Positions 1 to 8,738 of a stretch of 64,000 bases of DNA are shown piece by piece (the first letter of the stretch is position 1; every line of letters starts with the position of its first letter). The notes under the pieces were generated by a model. It saw only the letters and a list, made by a program, of their open reading frames with translations. It made no database searches and had not been told where the DNA came from. Where the stretch lies: assembly GCF_020424085.1 (NCBI RefSeq), contig NZ_CP080203.1, forward strand, positions 2,666,001 to 2,730,000, written 5' to 3'. This DNA is from Mycetocola spongiae. Its GTDB lineage: Bacteria; Actinomycetota; Actinomycetes; Actinomycetales; Microbacteriaceae. The position numbers and the translations under genes were made by a program.

Positions 1-142
1 CCTCGTGGCGCACCGCTGTAAACGCGGTTTCGCCCTCCAGCAGGGCGTTCAGGAAATGGGCGTTTCCGTTGCCCATCACCCCAAATACCTCGGAGACATG
101 GGTGGAGAGGGTGCGCGCGATCAGCGCCGATACTGAGGTCAT
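1..142 (-). CDS. ThDP-dependent enzyme, N-terminal fragment (window edge)
   Basis: The first 47 codons of a gene that continues beyond the left edge. The reading frame begins ATG-Thr-Ser-Val and contains VFGVMGNGNAHFLNAL followed by FTAVRHE. This is the N-terminal Pyr-domain pattern of acetolactate-synthase-like thiamine-diphosphate enzymes, in which the Glu of the RHE segment activates the cofactor. The start is supported by AAAGGA about 6 nt upstream. It is downstream of and co-oriented with the hpaI- and hpaH-like genes, 142 nt after hpaI, so it may be a 2-oxo acid decarboxylase or carboligase of the same pathway. The 142-nt gap holds no clear terminator. The specific substrate cannot be told from the fragment. 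Confidence 0.75.
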   Translation of the reverse strand, partial: MTSVSALIARTLSTHVSEVFGVMGNGNAHFLNALLEGETAFTAVRHE

Positions 143-284
143 GGGTATTCCTTTGCAAGACAGATAGCGGTGATTAATCCGTATATGTCTCGCAGCAAGA
201 CTCCCGGTCCCGCTGTTTCGTGTCCCTTTTTCGAACACAACGGCGCCGATGCCGTCGAACAGTGTTGATGCGTGAACTCCCACC

Positions 285-1094
285 CTAATAGCTGGGGCGG
301 ATGTCCCTCCCCGATTCGGCGGGGACGTGATGGAGGGCCGCGAGGGCCTCGGTGGAGCGGGCGAGCAGCGCCACATCGGCGCCCACCAGGATAAACGTGG
401 CACCGGCCTCCCGATAGCGCCGCGCGATTTCGGGATCAAAGGCGTTGACCCCGGCCGGTTTGCCCGCGGCCCGGGTGCGGCGGATGCCGTGTTCCACCGC
501 GGCGATCACCTCGGGATGGTTTTGCTGCCCGAGGTGGCCCAGCGAGGCGGCCAGATCGGAGGGGCCCAAAAAGACGCCGTCCACGCCGTCCACCGCGGCG
601 ATGGCATCGATATTGCGCACCGCCTCGGCGGTCTCCACCTGCACAAAGAGCGAGACCAGTTCGTGGGCGCGGGCGAGATAGTCCTCGACCCGGTTCCAAC
701 GGCTGGCCCGGGCCAGGGCCGAGCCCACGCCGCGCACGCCGAGCGGGGGATAGCGCATCGCGGAGACCGCGGCGCGGGCCTGCTCGGCGGTATCCACCAT
801 CGGCACAAGAATATTCTGCGCGCCCAGGTCCAGGGTCTGCTTAATCAGCACGGTATCTCCCGCCGCCACCCGCACCATAGCGGGGGTAGCGGAGGCCGCC
901 ACGGCCTGCAGCTGGGCCTGCAGGGATTCCAGGCCATTGGGGGAGTGTTCGGAATCGATCAGGAGCCAGTCGAGGCCCGCGCCCGCGCAGATCTCGGCGA
1001 TCAGCGGGCTGCCCGAGCAAATCCACATGCCGTGCAGCGGGTGCGCGGAGCCGGCCAGCGCCTCGGCAAACGTGGGCGCTACTCGAAACGACAT
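285..1094 (-). CDS. hpaI: HpcH/HpaI-type 2-oxo acid aldolase
   Basis: A 269-residue class II pyruvate aldolase. The family cleaves 4-hydroxy-2-oxoheptanedioate or similar 4-hydroxy-2-oxo acids to pyruvate plus an aldehyde. Visible signatures are LLIDSEHSPN (about residues 44-53), MVRVA (about 73), the metal-binding Glu in LFVQVET and the Asp in FLGPSDLAASLG, and a C-terminal NAFDPEIARRY segment. The ATG lies inside the end of the upstream hydratase gene (16-nt overlap), so the two are translationally coupled. A GGGGA tract precedes the start. Pairing with an HpaH-type hydratase suggests the last two steps of a meta-cleavage pathway; the natural substrate may still differ from that of classical 4-hydroxyphenylacetate degradation. 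Confidence 0.85.
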   Translation of the reverse strand: MSFRVAPTFAEALAGSAHPLHGMWICSGSPLIAEICAGAGLDWLLIDSEHSPNGLESLQAQLQAVAASATPAMVRVAAGDTVLIKQTLDLGAQNILVPMVDTAEQARAAVSAMRYPPLGVRGVGSALARASRWNRVEDYLARAHELVSLFVQVETAEAVRNIDAIAAVDGVDGVFLGPSDLAASLGHLGQQNHPEVIAAVEHGIRRTRAAGKPAGVNAFDPEIARRYREAGATFILVGADVALLARSTEALAALHHVPAESGRDIRPSY

Positions 1095-1864
1095 GTGATC
1101 GTCCCCAGCGTTCCATAATCGGCCGATACGGTATCGCCGCGTTCAACCCACATCGGCCGGGTAAAGGAGCCGGCGAGGATCACCTCGCCCGCCTCCAGTC
1201 GGCCGCCGTGCTGGGCGAGCTTATTGGCGAGCCAGGCCACGCCCGAGGCCGGGTGGTTCAGCACTGCCGCGGCCACGCCCGTTTCCTCGATCTCCTGATT
1301 GCGATAGAGCAGCGCGGAGACCCAGCGCAGGTCCACGGCATCCACCGCGACGGGGGTGCCGCCCAGAACGATCCCGCCAAGAGCGGCGTTATCGGCGATG
1401 GTATCCACGATTGTGCGCCCGGTCATCTCGATGCGCGAGCTGAGGATCTCCAGCGCGGGCATCACATAGGCGGTGGCGTCGAGCACCTGCCAGAGCGTGA
1501 CGTGTGGGCCCTCGAGGGGTTCGCGCAGGATAAACGCGAGCTCCACCTCGATCCGCACATTGGAGAAGGAATCGAAGGGAATGCGTGCGCCGTTCTCGTG
1601 CACCATATCGGCGAAGATCACGCCATAATCGGGCTCGGTGATCCCCGTGGCCACCTGCATCACCCGGGAGGTCAGCCCAATCTTGCGCCCGATCACGCGA
1701 TGGCCGGCCTCGATGCGCCGCCGCTTCCAGAGCGTTTGCACCGCATAGGAGTCCTCAACCTCCATGCCCGGATAGCGGGTATTCAGCAGCGGCACGGTGG
1801 CGCGCGAGCGGTCGGCTCCGAGGAGCTCATCGGCGATCTCGGTGATCTGTTCGGGGCTCAGCAC
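1079..1864 (-). CDS. hpaH: HpaH-like 2-oxo-4-enoate hydratase
   Basis: A hydratase of the MhpD/HpaH/fumarylacetoacetase-like fold that adds water to 2-oxohept-4-ene-1,7-dioate-type substrates before aldolase cleavage. Visible are the metal ligands in [10 protein letters not shown] (about residue 100), the ALEILSSRI segment, the [14 protein letters not shown] stretch, and the C-terminal pattern [13 protein letters not shown]...[13 protein letters not shown] that is typical of HpaH. I chose GTG at 1864 (261 residues) because AGAGG lies 8 nt upstream; an in-frame GTG three codons earlier would overlap that site. It is the first gene of the leftward unit and is separated from the divergent GMC oxidoreductase gene by about 235 nt carrying a perfect palindrome. 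Confidence 0.83.
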   Translation of the reverse strand: MLSPEQITEIADELLGADRSRATVPLLNTRYPGMEVEDSYAVQTLWKRRRIEAGHRVIGRKIGLTSRVMQVATGITEPDYGVIFADMVHENGARIPFDSFSNVRIEVELAFILREPLEGPHVTLWQVLDATAYVMPALEILSSRIEMTGRTIVDTIADNAALGGIVLGGTPVAVDAVDLRWVSALLYRNQEIEETGVAAAVLNHPASGVAWLANKLAQHGGRLEAGEVILAGSFTRPMWVERGDTVSADYGTLGTITCRFE

Positions 1865-1915
1865 TGAGCACACCTCTTTTCGTGTTCATCGGGGACGGGA
1901 ACACCCGTATCTGTG

Positions 1916-1927
1916 ATCGTATACGAT
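1916..1927. promoter_or_regulatory. 12-bp palindrome, candidate operator
   Basis: ATCGTATACGAT is a perfect palindrome in the divergent region between the hpaH-like gene and the GMC oxidoreductase gene. Its form (outer ATCG arms, central TATA) resembles GntR/FadR-type operators. No GntR gene lies in the window, so the regulator is unknown. The rest of this intergenic region shows no certain promoter. Confidence 0.4.
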
Positions 1928-2099
1928 GTGCGCGGGGTCGTCCAGGGTCCGGCCCGCATTGCCTATGCGTGCGCCATACCCGTTCCCGCGCAGACAAGGA
2001 GTGTTCACTCGCGGGCAAGCGTGCCCCGAACGCGGGGCGTAGCGTGGGATTCCCGGGGCTGCGCAGCGGCGCGCGGCGCGGGAGAAAAGGGATTCTGTG

Positions 2100-3641
2100 A
2101 TGACCACATCGGTACAGTCCACCCCGGCCGAGCGCCGGGTCATTATCGTGGGGGCGGGCTCCGCGGGTTCCGTCCTGGCGCGGAGGCTGCTGGACGCGGG
2201 CCATCACGTGGTCCTGCTGGAGGCCGGCGGCCCGGATAGCAACCCCGATATCCACGATCTCTCCCGGATGGGCGCGCTCTGGGAATCCGAGGACGACTGG
2301 AATTATCGCACCGTCCCGCAGGCCCACGCCCGCGGCCTGCGCATGCAACTGCCGCGCGGCCGGGTGCTGGGTGGCTCGCACTCCCTGAACGCGGCGATCT
2401 GGGTGCGCTGCCAGCCCGCCGATTTTGACCGCTGGGAGGCCCGGGGCGCCACCGGCTGGGGCTGGGAGAGCATCGAGCCGCTCTATCGGCGGATCGAAAA
2501 CTGGGACGGCCCCGCCGATCCCCGCCGCGGCTTCGCGGGGCCGCAGGACGTGACCACAAAATACCCACACTCGGCGCTGGCACACTCGATCCACGACGCG
2601 GCACTGGCCTGGGGCCTGCCCGCCACCGCCGACTATAACGTGGGCGATCCGGAGGGGGTGTCCTGGGAGCAGCTCACCCTGCGCGCGGGGAGGCGGCTCT
2701 CGAGCTATCGCGCATATCTGCACGAGGAGCGGGAAAATCCGCGGCTGGAAATCCACTGCCATACCTGGGTGCACCGCCTGCTGATCGAGGACGGCGCGGT
2801 GGTGGGTGTCTCCGCCGATACCGATCGGGGGCCGCGCGAGTTCCGGGCGCCGGAGGTGGTGTTATGCGCGGGGGCGCTGGATTCCCCGCGACTGCTGCTG
2901 CACTCGGGCATCGGCCCGGCCGGGGACCTGCGGCGGCTGGGCATCCCGGTATTGCAAGATCTGCCCGGGGTGGGAGAAAACCTGCACGATCATCTCCTGG
3001 TGCCCGTGATCTTTGAGACCTCCCGGGCCGTGGGCGAACCGATCTCGGGGGTCCCGGTGAGCCAGGTGCACTGGTTCTGGCGCAGCCGCCCCGGGCTCGA
3101 GGTGCCCGATACTCAGCCGCTGGCTTTTCACCGGCCGATGGTGCAGGAGGGCATGAGCGCGCCCGAGCACGGATTCTCCCTGATGGCCGGGCTGATCACC
3201 CCGTATAGCCGCGGCCGGGTCACGCTCGCCTCGGCCGATCCGCGCGAGCCCGTGCTGATCGATCCCAATGTGTTGGCGGACCCGCGGGATACCGCCGCGC
3301 TGCTCGCCTCGCTGCGGCAGTGTCGCGAGATCGGTGCGCAGGATGCGCTGCTGCGGGACTGGGGTGCGCGCGAGATCTATCCGGGCCCGGAGGGCGAGGA
3401 TGAGCGGGCGCTGGAGGAATATATGCGCCGCTATGTGACCACCTATCACCACCACGTGGGGACGTGCCGGATGGGGGTGGATGATCTGGCGGTGGTGGAT
3501 CCCGAGCTGCGCGTATACGGGGTGCGTGGCCTGCGCATCGCGGATGCCTCGATCATGCCCACGATCACCTCGGGCAATACCAATGCGGTGGCGCTGCTGA
3601 TCGGGGAGCGCGCCGCCGATCTGATGCTCGCCGAGGGCTAG
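2100..3641 (+). CDS. GMC-family FAD oxidoreductase
   Basis: A 513-residue glucose-methanol-choline oxidoreductase that would oxidise an alcohol with bound FAD. The dinucleotide-binding motif VGAGSAGSVLARRL is at about residues 18-31 with the ribose-binding Glu in LLEAG. GMC signature 1 appears as GRVLGGSHSLNAAIW and signature 2 as GALDSPRLLLHSGIGP. The catalytic His region near the C-terminus reads YHHHVGTCRMG, followed by the NTNAVALLIGERA helix. ATG at 2100 is preferred over GTG one codon earlier, with AAGGGA about 8 nt upstream. It is divergent from the hydratase/aldolase unit. Together with the nearby aldehyde dehydrogenase it could form an alcohol-to-aldehyde-to-acid route; that link is inference. 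Confidence 0.88.
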   Translation: MTTSVQSTPAERRVIIVGAGSAGSVLARRLLDAGHHVVLLEAGGPDSNPDIHDLSRMGALWESEDDWNYRTVPQAHARGLRMQLPRGRVLGGSHSLNAAIWVRCQPADFDRWEARGATGWGWESIEPLYRRIENWDGPADPRRGFAGPQDVTTKYPHSALAHSIHDAALAWGLPATADYNVGDPEGVSWEQLTLRAGRRLSSYRAYLHEERENPRLEIHCHTWVHRLLIEDGAVVGVSADTDRGPREFRAPEVVLCAGALDSPRLLLHSGIGPAGDLRRLGIPVLQDLPGVGENLHDHLLVPVIFETSRAVGEPISGVPVSQVHWFWRSRPGLEVPDTQPLAFHRPMVQEGMSAPEHGFSLMAGLITPYSRGRVTLASADPREPVLIDPNVLADPRDTAALLASLRQCREIGAQDALLRDWGAREIYPGPEGEDERALEEYMRRYVTTYHHHVGTCRMGVDDLAVVDPELRVYGVRGLRIADASIMPTITSGNTNAVALLIGERAADLMLAEG

Positions 3642-3706
3642 CCGGGCGGGGCGTCCCCGTTCGCGCACGGCGCAGGGATCACGGGGACGCGCCCGCGCAT
3701 TCTGGG

Positions 3707-3712
3707 TATATT
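3707..3712 (+). promoter_or_regulatory. -10 box of a probable leaderless thioredoxin mRNA
   Basis: TATATT ends 7 nt before the ATG of the thioredoxin gene, and no Shine-Dalgarno sequence lies between. This geometry places the transcription start at or next to the start codon. Confidence 0.45.
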
Positions 3713-3719
3713 TGAGGGC

Positions 3720-4097
3720 ATGAGCACGCGCGAGATCACCGTCGAAAATTTTGAAACCACGATCACCGAGAACCCCATCGTCCTGGTGGATTTTTGGGCC
3801 GAGTGGTGTGGCCCGTGCCTCGCCTTTGCCCCGGTATTTGAGGGGGCCTCGGAGGCCCACCCGGACGTGGTATTTGGCAAGGTGGATACCGAGGCGCAGC
3901 GCGAACTGGCCGCGGGTTTTCAGATCACCTCGATCCCCACGCTCATGGCCTTCCGCGAGAATATCATCGTGTTTTCGCAGCCCGGCGCGCTGAATGCAGC
4001 CCAGCTGGACACCGTCTTGCTCGGGGTGAAGGCCCTGGATATGGACGATGTGCGCGCGCAGATCGCCGCCCAGGGCGCCGCCAATAACGGCGAATAG
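3720..4097 (+). CDS. Thioredoxin-family protein
   Basis: A 125-residue cytosolic thioredoxin-like disulfide oxidoreductase. The redox site WAEWCGPC is at about residues 26-33 and the cis-proline loop ITSIPTLMAF at about 76-85, both canonical. The C-terminus carries an additional 20 or so residues (KALDMDDVRAQIAAQG) compared with a roughly 105-residue TrxA. The start has no ribosome binding site but a -10-like TATATT 7 nt upstream, so the mRNA is probably leaderless. It stands alone between the GMC gene and a strong hairpin, and its partner protein is not evident. Confidence 0.9.
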   Translation: MSTREITVENFETTITENPIVLVDFWAEWCGPCLAFAPVFEGASEAHPDVVFGKVDTEAQRELAAGFQITSIPTLMAFRENIIVFSQPGALNAAQLDTVLLGVKALDMDDVRAQIAAQGAANNGE

Positions 4098-4110
4098 CCG
4101 CACCCCGAAG

Positions 4111-4143
4111 GGGCCCGGCCGCGCCGAGTGCGCGGCCGGGCCC
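4111..4143. terminator. Bidirectional hairpin between convergent genes
   Basis: A perfect 14-bp GC-only inverted repeat (gggcccggccgcgc and its complement) with a 5-nt loop lies between the stops of the thioredoxin gene (+) and the aldehyde dehydrogenase gene (-). There is no T-run, as is common for terminators in high-GC actinomycetes. Confidence 0.7.
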
Positions 4144-4179
4144 CCGCTCGCTGAGCGACCGGGGCGGGGTGATCCCCGC

Positions 4180-5628
4180 CTATTCCCGGCCGTAATGCAG
4201 CCAGACCGCCTTGGTCTCGGTATAGGCGTCGAGGGCCTGCGGCCCCATCTCGCGGCCCCAGCCCGAGGCACGATAGCCGCCCCAGGGCGCCGCCATATCC
4301 GGGATCGGCGGCATATTCACAAAGACCGCACCCGCGCGGATGCCATTGGCCAGGCGTTGGCTGGTGGCGATATCCCGGGTCCACACCGTGGCGGCAAGCC
4401 CGTATTCGGTGTTATTGGCCCGCGCGATCACGGCATCAAGTTCCTCGGCTGCGTCATAGGCGGTCACGGCGAGCACGGGACCAAATACCTCCTCGTGCAT
4501 GATGGCCATGTCATCCCGCACCCCGGTCAGGAGCGTGGGCTCAAAAAAATAGCCCGCGCCCGGGGCCCGCTGCCCGCCCGTGATCACCTCGGCGCCGGCG
4601 CGCAGGCCGCCGGCGACCAGGTCGCGCACATGGGTCAGGTGCCGCTCCGATACCAGCGGCCCCAGCTGGGTGCCCTCCTCGAGCCCGGGGCCCAGGCGCA
4701 GTGCCGCGAGGCCCGCGGCCATCTTGTCCACAAACTCGGCCTCGCGCGCGGCGTCCACATAAAACCGCGTATAGGCGGCGCACACCTGCCCGCTATTGAG
4801 GATCGCCCCGGCGAGGTTCCCCGCGACGGCGGCGTCGATATCGGCATCGGCCGCGATGATCGACGGGGCCTTCCCGCCGAGCTCCAGCGTGAGCCGCTTC
4901 AGATTGGAATCGGCCGCCGCCCGGGTGATGACGCGCCCCACCGCGGTGGAGCCGGTATAGGAGAGGTGGTCCACATCGGGATGCGCGGAGAGCAGCGCCC
5001 CGACCGCGCCATCCCCGGTGACCAGATTGATCACGCCCGGCGGGAAACCGGCGCGGACCGCAAGCTCCACGAGCCGCAGCGCGCTGAGCGGGGTCACCTC
5101 GGAGGGTTTAATCACCACGGTATTGCCCGTGGCCAGCGCCGGTGACAGCTTCCAGGACAGGATCATCAGGGGGAAGTTCCACGGCGTGATCAGCGCGTTC
5201 ACCCCGATCGGCTCGCGCCGCGTATAGTGCAGCGTATCCGGATAGGAGATCGGATTGGTGCTGCCCTGAATCTTCGTGACCCAGCCGGCAAAATAGCGGA
5301 AGTGTTCGGCGGCGCCCGTCACCGAGACGGCGCGCGAGATCGCGAGCGGCTGGCCCTGATCGGTGGTTTCCAGCCGGGCGAGCTCCTCGGCGTTTTCCTC
5401 GATCAGATCGGCGAGGCGGAAGAGCAGGGCGGCGCGTTGCACGGGCAGCAGCCCGGCCCAGGCGGGGGCGGCGAGGGCGGCGCGGGCCGCGGCCACGGCG
5501 CCGTCCACCTCCGCGGGGGAGGCCGAGGCCACCCCGGTGATCACCTCCCCGGTGGCGGGATTCAGCGTGTTGATGGCGGCCGCCGAGCCGGGGACCCATT
5601 CGCCGTTGATAAAAAGTTGGGTGGTCAT
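4180..5628 (-). CDS. NAD(P)-dependent aldehyde dehydrogenase
   Basis: A 482-residue aldehyde dehydrogenase that oxidises an aldehyde to the acid. Visible features are the cofactor segment ITPWNFPLMILSWKLSPAL (about 155-173), the catalytic-base motif LELGGKAPSII (about 258), the nucleophile Cys in NSGQVCAAYTR (about 292), and the C-terminal PWGGYRASGWGREMG. The pattern is nearest to the betaine-aldehyde/phenylacetaldehyde branch (GbsA/FeaB-like) and not to HpaE. The ATG at 5628 has AAGGGAG about 9 nt upstream, and the longer open frame before it lacks support. The neighbouring AraC-type regulator, 184 nt upstream on the same strand, resembles FeaR and hints at an amine- or aromatic-derived aldehyde; this is inference. 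Confidence 0.88.
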   Translation of the reverse strand: MTTQLFINGEWVPGSAAAINTLNPATGEVITGVASASPAEVDGAVAAARAALAAPAWAGLLPVQRAALLFRLADLIEENAEELARLETTDQGQPLAISRAVSVTGAAEHFRYFAGWVTKIQGSTNPISYPDTLHYTRREPIGVNALITPWNFPLMILSWKLSPALATGNTVVIKPSEVTPLSALRLVELAVRAGFPPGVINLVTGDGAVGALLSAHPDVDHLSYTGSTAVGRVITRAAADSNLKRLTLELGGKAPSIIAADADIDAAVAGNLAGAILNSGQVCAAYTRFYVDAAREAEFVDKMAAGLAALRLGPGLEEGTQLGPLVSERHLTHVRDLVAGGLRAGAEVITGGQRAPGAGYFFEPTLLTGVRDDMAIMHEEVFGPVLAVTAYDAAEELDAVIARANNTEYGLAATVWTRDIATSQRLANGIRAGAVFVNMPPIPDMAAPWGGYRASGWGREMGPQALDAYTETKAVWLHYGRE

Positions 5629-5812
5629 TGCAGCGCTCCCTTGCCTGAATATTGTGGATGCGGCGCGTGGGGGAGCCCGGGTTTCCCCGCGGTTCAGGGG
5701 CGTTCCTCGGCCTCCGCGACGCGTCCCGCGAGCCCATCCTGACACCGATATTCGGGCGCGGGCCGGATCGTGCGTTGCCGTCCAGTTCCTGCGCGGGCAG
5801 ACAAGCCGCGGG

Positions 5813-6787
5813 CTAGCCGGGCGGCGCGGGAGCCGGATGCGGGGCGTTCAGCGCGAGCCGACGCAGGCCGCTCGGGGACTGGCCAAACTCGGCCCGAAAA
5901 ACGCGGCTGAAATGCGCGGCATCCGGAAAACCCCAGCGCGCGGCCACCGCGGCGATGGGCTCGGCTGCCCGGGCGGGGGAGACCAGATCGCGGCGCGCAT
6001 ATTCCAGCCGCTGCGTGCGGATCCAGGAGGAGACGGTGGTGCCGCGCTCGTGGAAGAGCGCATGCAGATAGCGGGTTGACATAAAATGGGCCTCGGCGAT
6101 GCTGGCCGGGCCCAGCCCCGCGACCCCCAGGTTGTCGGAGATGAACTCGAGGATCTGCCGCAGGAGCGCGTGCCGGGGGCTTTCGGCATCGCGCCGCGGG
6201 GCCCACTCATGGGAGAAGACGGTGGACACCAGATCCAGCGCATTATGGGCGAGCCGGCGGCCGGTCTCCCCGCCGAGCAGCTCAAAATGATCGGCGAGGC
6301 CGGATAGGAACGGCGTGATCAGCGCGGTGAGCTGAGACTCGGAACCCACCCGCACCGCCGTGAGGGTGGAGACCACCTCGGGCGGAAGCGCAAGAACGCG
6401 CGGCGGAAACATCACCACCAGCACCCGGAACGGGCCGGAAAACTCCAGCCGATACGGCCGGTCGGTCTCGTAGAGCGCGATATCTCCGGGACCCAGCACC
6501 GCCTCGCGCCCGGCCTGGCGCAGCGTGCCGGTGCCGCTGAGCTGCAGGCTGAGTTTATAAAACTGCCGGCGGGTGCGCCGGATGAGCTCGGGGGTGCGCT
6601 CGACCCGGTGTGGGCCCGCGGAGACCTCCGTGAAGTGGATGCCCTCGGTCTGGGCGCTGCGGATGCGGCCGCGGAACGCGTGCCCCTCGGGGCTGTCCAC
6701 CCGCAGCGGCACAAAGGACGCGGAGACGGCATGGCGGAACTCGCTCAGCGTGAGATCCGGGGCTGCCCGCGGGGCAAGGCTGGTCAC
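5813..6787 (-). CDS. AraC-family transcriptional regulator
   Basis: A 324-residue regulator. The N-terminal half is an AraC-binding-like (FeaR/NphR type) sensor with the segment HRVERTPELIRRTRRQFYKLSLQLSGTG. The C-terminal 100 residues carry the paired helix-turn-helix domain, with SIAEAHFMSTRYLHALF as the first helix pair and the family signature AARWGFPDAAHFSRVFRAEFGQSPSGLRR as the second. Translation most likely starts at GTG 6787, with GAGGTGA 6 nt upstream. Location directly upstream of the aldehyde dehydrogenase gene suggests it activates that gene. The inducer is unknown. Confidence 0.87.
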   Translation of the reverse strand: MTSLAPRAAPDLTLSEFRHAVSASFVPLRVDSPEGHAFRGRIRSAQTEGIHFTEVSAGPHRVERTPELIRRTRRQFYKLSLQLSGTGTLRQAGREAVLGPGDIALYETDRPYRLEFSGPFRVLVVMFPPRVLALPPEVVSTLTAVRVGSESQLTALITPFLSGLADHFELLGGETGRRLAHNALDLVSTVFSHEWAPRRDAESPRHALLRQILEFISDNLGVAGLGPASIAEAHFMSTRYLHALFHERGTTVSSWIRTQRLEYARRDLVSPARAAEPIAAVAARWGFPDAAHFSRVFRAEFGQSPSGLRRLALNAPHPAPAPPG

Positions 6788-6876
6788 GATTCATCACCTC
6801 GGTGTGCGATCGACGGCGCGGCGGGCTGCCGCGATGCCGCGATGCTATCAGCCAGACCCTGGTGGCGTATGTATGC

Positions 6877-7605
6877 CTAGGGAAAAGCGACGCGGATTGC
6901 ACGGGCCGCGGCGCTCAGCCTCTCGGCGATCTGCTCATCCCCCAGGGGTGTCCCGGCAAAGACCACGGCCAGTGCGGCGGGTGCGCTGCCGGGAATACGC
7001 AGCGGGACGGCGATGCTGGAGAGCCCCGCGATGACCTCGTCATGACTCGTGGCATAGCCGCTGCTGATCACTGCGTCCACCCCCGCTGCCCGCGGGATCC
7101 CCCCGGCCAGGAGGGTGTGCTCGGTGGCGGAGAGCGAGGCCTGGATCGCGTGCCCGGGGGCCCCCTCGGACAGCGGATGCCGGGTGCCCGGGCGCTGCGC
7201 CACGGTGGCCACCGCATGCCGCGGTTCCACGCTCAGCAGCGTGACCACCTCGGTGCGGTCGAGCACGGCGATAAATGTGGTCATCACCAGGTCCTCGGTG
7301 AGTGCGGTGAGCACCGGAAGCGCGGTGGCCTGCAGATCGCGGGAGACCCCGCGCGCGAGCGCCGCGAGTCCCAGGCCGGGGGCGAGCCTGCCCGCGTCAT
7401 CCCGAGAGATCAGCGAGTGGTCCTCGAGGGTGCGCACGATGCGATAGGCCACCGAACGGTGCACCCCGAGGCGCTCGGCCAGGTCCCCGATCATGAGCGG
7501 GGCGGGGGACTCGGCCAGGATTTCGAGCGCACGAATCCCGCGGGAGAGGGTCTGGGAGCCCGGGCTGGACGGGGTGGCGGCGGTCACGGCTCCATTATGG
7601 GCCAT
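6877..7605 (-). CDS. IclR-family transcriptional regulator
   Basis: A 242-residue IclR-type regulator. The N-terminal winged helix (about residues 20-80) includes TLSRGIRALEILAESPAPLMIGDLAERLGVHRSVAYRIVRTLEDHSLI, and the C-terminal effector domain includes HPLSEGAPGHAIQASL and VISSGYATSHDEVIAGLSSIAVPL. The exact start is uncertain: ATG at 7605 is chosen, GTG at 7587 is possible, and a longer frame would run into the purU stop region. The gene follows purU on the same strand with only about 25 nt between them. IclR proteins usually control catabolic genes nearby, so the hpa-like locus is a reasonable but unproven target. Confidence 0.85.
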   Translation of the reverse strand: MAHNGAVTAATPSSPGSQTLSRGIRALEILAESPAPLMIGDLAERLGVHRSVAYRIVRTLEDHSLISRDDAGRLAPGLGLAALARGVSRDLQATALPVLTALTEDLVMTTFIAVLDRTEVVTLLSVEPRHAVATVAQRPGTRHPLSEGAPGHAIQASLSATEHTLLAGGIPRAAGVDAVISSGYATSHDEVIAGLSSIAVPLRIPGSAPAALAVVFAGTPLGDEQIAERLSAAARAIRVAFP

Positions 7606-7630
7606 GGCCGCGCGAATTGCGGGTGCGACG

Positions 7631-8506
7631 CTAGCGGAAAATGATCGTGCGGGCACCATCGAGCAGGATGCGATCCTCGGAGAACCAGCGCACGGCCTGG
7701 GTCAGGGTGCGGCTCTCCTCGTCCTGGCCGATCGAGATGAGCTGCTCGGGCGAGCGCGAGTGATCCACGCGCACCACGTTCTGCTCGATGATCGGGCCCT
7801 CGTCCAGATCGCTCGTGACAAAATGCGCGGTGGCACCGATCAGCTTTACGCCGCGCGCATGCGCCTGGCGATAGGGATTTGCCCCTTTAAAGCCGGGCAG
7901 GAAGGAGTGGTGAATATTAATGGCCTTACCCGCGAGCGCCGTGCACAGCTCGGGGGAGAGGATCTGCATATAGCGCGCCAGCACCACCAGCTCGATATCG
8001 TGCTCGGCCACGGCCTCCAGCACGCGCTCCTCAAATGCGGCCTTGCTCGCCGGATCGGTCACCGCGCGGGACTCAAACGGGACGCCATAAAACGCTGCCA
8101 GATCGGAAAGATCGGGGTGATTGGCGAGGACCAGCGGGATCTCCACGGGCAGCTGTCCCGCGCGCTGGCGGAAGAGCAGGTCGTTCACGCAGTGCGCGGC
8201 CTTGCTTGCCAGCACCAGGGTGCGCAGCGGGCGGCCCACCTCGTCGAGGGTCCAGGTCATGTCATAGTGAGCCGCGATCTCGCGCAGTGCCTCGGCAAAT
8301 ATGGACTGCTCGGTGAGGGACTCCACCTGTAGACGCATGAAAAAGCGGCCGGTATCGGCGCTCGAGAACTGCTGGCTCTCGGTGATATTTCCGCGCGCGG
8401 CCACGATCGCGCCGCTGATGGCGTGGACGATTCCGGGTCGATCGGCGCAGTTCAGCGTCATGACCCAGTGGTGCGGTGTGGCGGGGGCTTCGGAATTGGT
8501 AATCAC
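7631..8506 (-). CDS. purU: Formyltetrahydrofolate deformylase
   Basis: PurU hydrolyses 10-formyl-THF to formate and THF and balances the one-carbon pool. The 291-residue product has an N-terminal ACT domain (MTLNCADRPGIVHAISGAI, about residues 15-33) and a C-terminal formyl-transferase-fold domain with the active-site run NIHHSFLPGFKGANPY and the Asp in VTSDLDEGPII. GTG at 8506 gives the usual family length; the open frame upstream of it is unsupported. TACTCT ends 6 nt before this GTG and no ribosome binding site is visible, so the mRNA may be leaderless. A 6-bp inverted repeat lies just upstream. The glyA-folD operon elsewhere in the window serves the same folate cycle. Confidence 0.92.
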   Translation of the reverse strand: MITNSEAPATPHHWVMTLNCADRPGIVHAISGAIVAARGNITESQQFSSADTGRFFMRLQVESLTEQSIFAEALREIAAHYDMTWTLDEVGRPLRTLVLASKAAHCVNDLLFRQRAGQLPVEIPLVLANHPDLSDLAAFYGVPFESRAVTDPASKAAFEERVLEAVAEHDIELVVLARYMQILSPELCTALAGKAINIHHSFLPGFKGANPYRQAHARGVKLIGATAHFVTSDLDEGPIIEQNVVRVDHSRSPEQLISIGQDEESRTLTQAVRWFSEDRILLDGARTIIFR

Positions 8507-8514
8507 CGCTCTAG

Positions 8515-8537
8515 AGTATTGCCTGTTGGAGAATACT
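8515..8537. repeat. Inverted repeat upstream of purU
   Basis: AGTATT and AATACT arms separated by 11 nt lie immediately upstream of the proposed purU start and overlap the presumed promoter. It could be an operator. The remaining roughly 200 nt to the MFS gene show no clear signal. Confidence 0.3.
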
Positions 8538-8738
8538 GGGAATTCTGTCCGATCTGGGGGTAGACTGGCCAACGGTTCCGACGTTTCTTGGGGCCCTGGG
8601 CGCGCACATCGGCGCGTAGACGAACCCGTCGGCACTGAAGATTTGGTATTCCCCCGGTGGGCGCGAATCTAGCCGGCACGGCAGCACGGTGTGCCCGTGC
8701 GCTATGACGGGTGAACGCCATCATGGGAAATTTTTCCG

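Noticed and set aside
2862-4271. Minus-strand open frame of 469 codons across the GMC and thioredoxin genes
   Set aside because: It covers two well-supported plus-strand genes and its product is His/Arg-rich without any domain.
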